A DNA stretch of 6,846 nucleotides from Prevotellaceae bacterium (lineage in GTDB: Bacteria; Bacteroidota; Bacteroidia; Bacteroidales; Bacteroidaceae). Position 1 is the stretch's first letter. Every line of letters starts with the position of its first letter. The stretch spans positions 1 through 6,846 of the forward strand of contig JAJPYW010000198.1 in assembly GCA_021204715.1 (NCBI GenBank), written 5' to 3'. This document shows, piece after piece, positions 5,954 through 6,846 of this stretch. A program made the position numbers and the translations under genes. The notes below the pieces were generated by a model. The model did not search any database. It was not told the origin of the DNA and saw only the letters and a list, made by a program, of their open reading frames with translations.

Positions 5954-6592
5954 ATGGCGCACTCCCTGCTGATATTGGCCATCGGCTTCTTGGCACAAGC
6001 CTTTTTCGCCGCCCGCATCTTGGTGCAGTGGCTGCTCTCCGAGCGGGCGCGCCACGTGCTCTCGCCCTCGCTCTTCTGGATATTCAGCTTGGCCGGTTCC
6101 TATCTCTTTTGCGTGTACGGCTGGATGCGTCACGACTTCGCCATTGTCTTGGGACAGTTCATCTCCTATTACATCTACCTGTGGAACTTGGACAGCAAGG
6201 GCGTGTTGCGCCGCGTCGTCCTGCCCCTGCGCGCCCTGCTGCTGCTCACGCCCGTGGTGGCCATCTGCTTCGTGGCAGGCCATGCCGCCGCTTTCGTAAC
6301 TGAATTCCTCCACAACGGCGACGTGCCCTTGTGGTTGTTGCTGTTCGGCTCGGCAGGGCAGGTGCTCTTCACGCTGCGCTTCATCTACCAGTGGTTCTAC
6401 TCCCGTCATAAAGGCGAGTCGAGCTTGCCGGCCGGCTTCTGGCTCATCAGCTTGGCCGGTTCCCTGTCTATTGTGAGCTACGGCGTCATACGCCACGACG
6501 TGGTGCTCATGGTGGGGCAGTCCTTCGGCTTGGTGGCCTACGTGCGGAACTTGGTGCTGATTATGAACGAGCGGCGCGGGGCGAGGAAGTAA
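5954..6592 (+). CDS. Tandem LAB_N-domain (lipid-A-disaccharide synthase N-terminal domain) membrane protein
   Basis: The 212 aa contain two LAB_N repeats that align without gaps at an offset of exactly 121 residues. Paired motifs are R21/R142, QW 25/146, FW 41/162, SLAGS 45/166, YG 55/176, RHD 59/180, GQ 67/188 and NL 78/199. Hydrophobic segments fall at about 3-28, 37-58, 61-79, 89-115, 124-149, 158-178 and 182-202: three helices, a linker helix, then three more. LAB_N was named from an N-terminal extension on some LpxB proteins and has no settled biochemical role. I recall Pfam grouping it with the PQ-loop/MtN3 (SWEET) clan. It is not LpxB: the glycosyltransferase part is absent. Being last in the GT39-GT2 cluster suggests a partner of GT2, as membrane anchor or as carrier of the lipid-linked sugar. 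Confidence 0.88.
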   Translation: MAHSLLILAIGFLAQAFFAARILVQWLLSERARHVLSPSLFWIFSLAGSYLFCVYGWMRHDFAIVLGQFISYYIYLWNLDSKGVLRRVVLPLRALLLLTPVVAICFVAGHAAAFVTEFLHNGDVPLWLLLFGSAGQVLFTLRFIYQWFYSRHKGESSLPAGFWLISLAGSLSIVSYGVIRHDVVLMVGQSFGLVAYVRNLVLIMNERRGARK

Positions 6593-6636
6593 AGTAACGT
6601 GAGTTCGATATAAGTTTATAGTATTTTTAAGCTTCA

Positions 6637-6744
6637 GTTACATGCCAGTTACATGGCCATTACAATCATAATCATCTATTTCTCAATATTTTATCAAGAC
6701 TCCTTCCAAACGGTTCCCTCGCTCGGTTACATGCCGGTTACATA
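6637..6744. repeat. Paired GTTACATG direct repeats, 11-bp spacing
   Basis: GTTACATG occurs at 6637-6644 and 6648-6655, with a degenerate third copy (ATTACA) at 6659-6664. A second pair, GTTACATG and GTTACATA, is at 6726-6733 and 6737-6744. Within each pair the period is 11 bp, and the two pairs are 89 bp apart in the same orientation. They lie in the AT-richer spacer between the stop of the LAB_N gene and the stop of the convergent partial gene at 6747. Confidence 0.75.
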
Positions 6745-6746
6745 TC

Positions 6747-6846
6747 TCATGCCCAAAATGGGATATAGTTATGTCTACCATTACTCTCAGCGTTCTCTTC
6801 TTTTATGACCTTGGCATCAAGAGCGTCTTTTATGATTCTTGATGCC
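6747..6846 (-). CDS. C-terminal fragment of a minus-strand gene, possibly an AlbA_2-type ATP-binding/DNA-binding protein
   Basis: Reading leftward from base 6845, 32 codons are open to a TGA at 6749-6747 and the protein runs off the right edge. The visible part has an A-S-R-I-I-K-D-A-L helix, an A-K-V-I-K-E-E-N turn, and the ending N-Y-I-P-F-W-A. From memory, a helix of this kind followed by I-P-Y/F-W-A is the usual C-terminus of Bacteroidales proteins with an AlbA_2-type 'putative DNA-binding domain' and RecG-like ATP-binding region. That family call is recollection, not proof. It is convergent with the LAB_N gene. Codons are clearly more AT-rich than in the operon to the left, which would suit an accessory gene. 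Confidence 0.5.
   Translation of the reverse strand, partial: ASRIIKDALDAKVIKEENAESNGRHNYIPFWA

Noticed and set aside
5144..6496. Long antisense open frame (450 codons, minus strand) opposite the GT2 and LAB_N genes
   Set aside because: It is opposite two well-supported genes, has a His/Gln/Val/Glu-rich composition typical of an antisense frame in GC-rich DNA, and shows no recognisable domain.
6593..6640. Possible terminator after the LAB_N gene
   Set aside because: The stretch is AT-rich with a short T-run at 6624-6628, but I could not find a stable inverted repeat preceding it.
6752..6762. CCCAAAATGGG palindrome near the end of the partial gene
   Set aside because: Only three paired G/C bases per arm and located within the final codons (I-P-F-W). 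No T-run makes it a terminator.
1..6846. CRISPR array, tRNA, rRNA or insertion sequence
   Set aside because: The only regular repeats are the 22-bp array without unique spacers and the short direct repeats described. No tRNA-like cloverleaf, rRNA, transposase or terminal inverted repeats were seen.

Overview
The window looks like chromosome from a relatively GC-rich member of the Bacteroidales (Bacteroides or a close relative). Three things point there. The protein sequences are of Bacteroidetes type. The cluster pyrE-recX-prmC facing ribD is an arrangement I remember from Bacteroides genomes. Two -7 elements, upstream of pyrE and prmC, match the Bacteroidetes consensus TAnnTTTG rather than an E. 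coli-type -10. Shine-Dalgarno sequences are weak or absent, which is normal for this phylum. Species cannot be named from the sequence.

Layout, left half (minus strand). The first 36 codons of pyrE (orotate phosphoribosyltransferase) run off the left edge, with a well-formed promoter behind them. Then comes a spacer of about 300 bp that carries a 22-bp tandem repeat of eight to nine copies, whose last degenerate copies run into the 3' end of recX. recX and prmC (release-factor glutamine methyltransferase) follow on the same strand. A short T/C-rich stretch with an 18-bp direct repeat lies around the recX start.

Layout, right half (plus strand). A 58-bp divergent gap separates prmC from ribD (bifunctional riboflavin deaminase/reductase). 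Four more genes follow in close order: a GT39/ArnT-like membrane glycosyltransferase, a small two-TM protein, a GT2 polyprenyl-phosphate sugar transferase, and a membrane protein made of two LAB_N (lipid-A-disaccharide synthase N-terminal) repeats. Gaps are 15, 7, -8 (overlap) and 12 nt, so the five genes probably form one operon. A spacer of about 150 bp with paired GTTACAT repeats follows. The window ends in the C-terminal 32 residues of a minus-strand gene.

How the genes may work together (inference). The GT2 would load a sugar onto undecaprenyl phosphate in the cytoplasm. The duplicated LAB_N protein has a 3+1+3 membrane layout like SWEET/PQ-loop carriers and is a candidate for moving the lipid-linked sugar across the membrane. 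The GT39 enzyme would then transfer the sugar to lipid A, a protein or another envelope acceptor. This parallels ArnC-ArnE/F-ArnT but has no recognisable ArnE/F. The small membrane protein between them is odd: it has a 9-C homopolymer, and codon use suggests the true reading frame changes at that tract.
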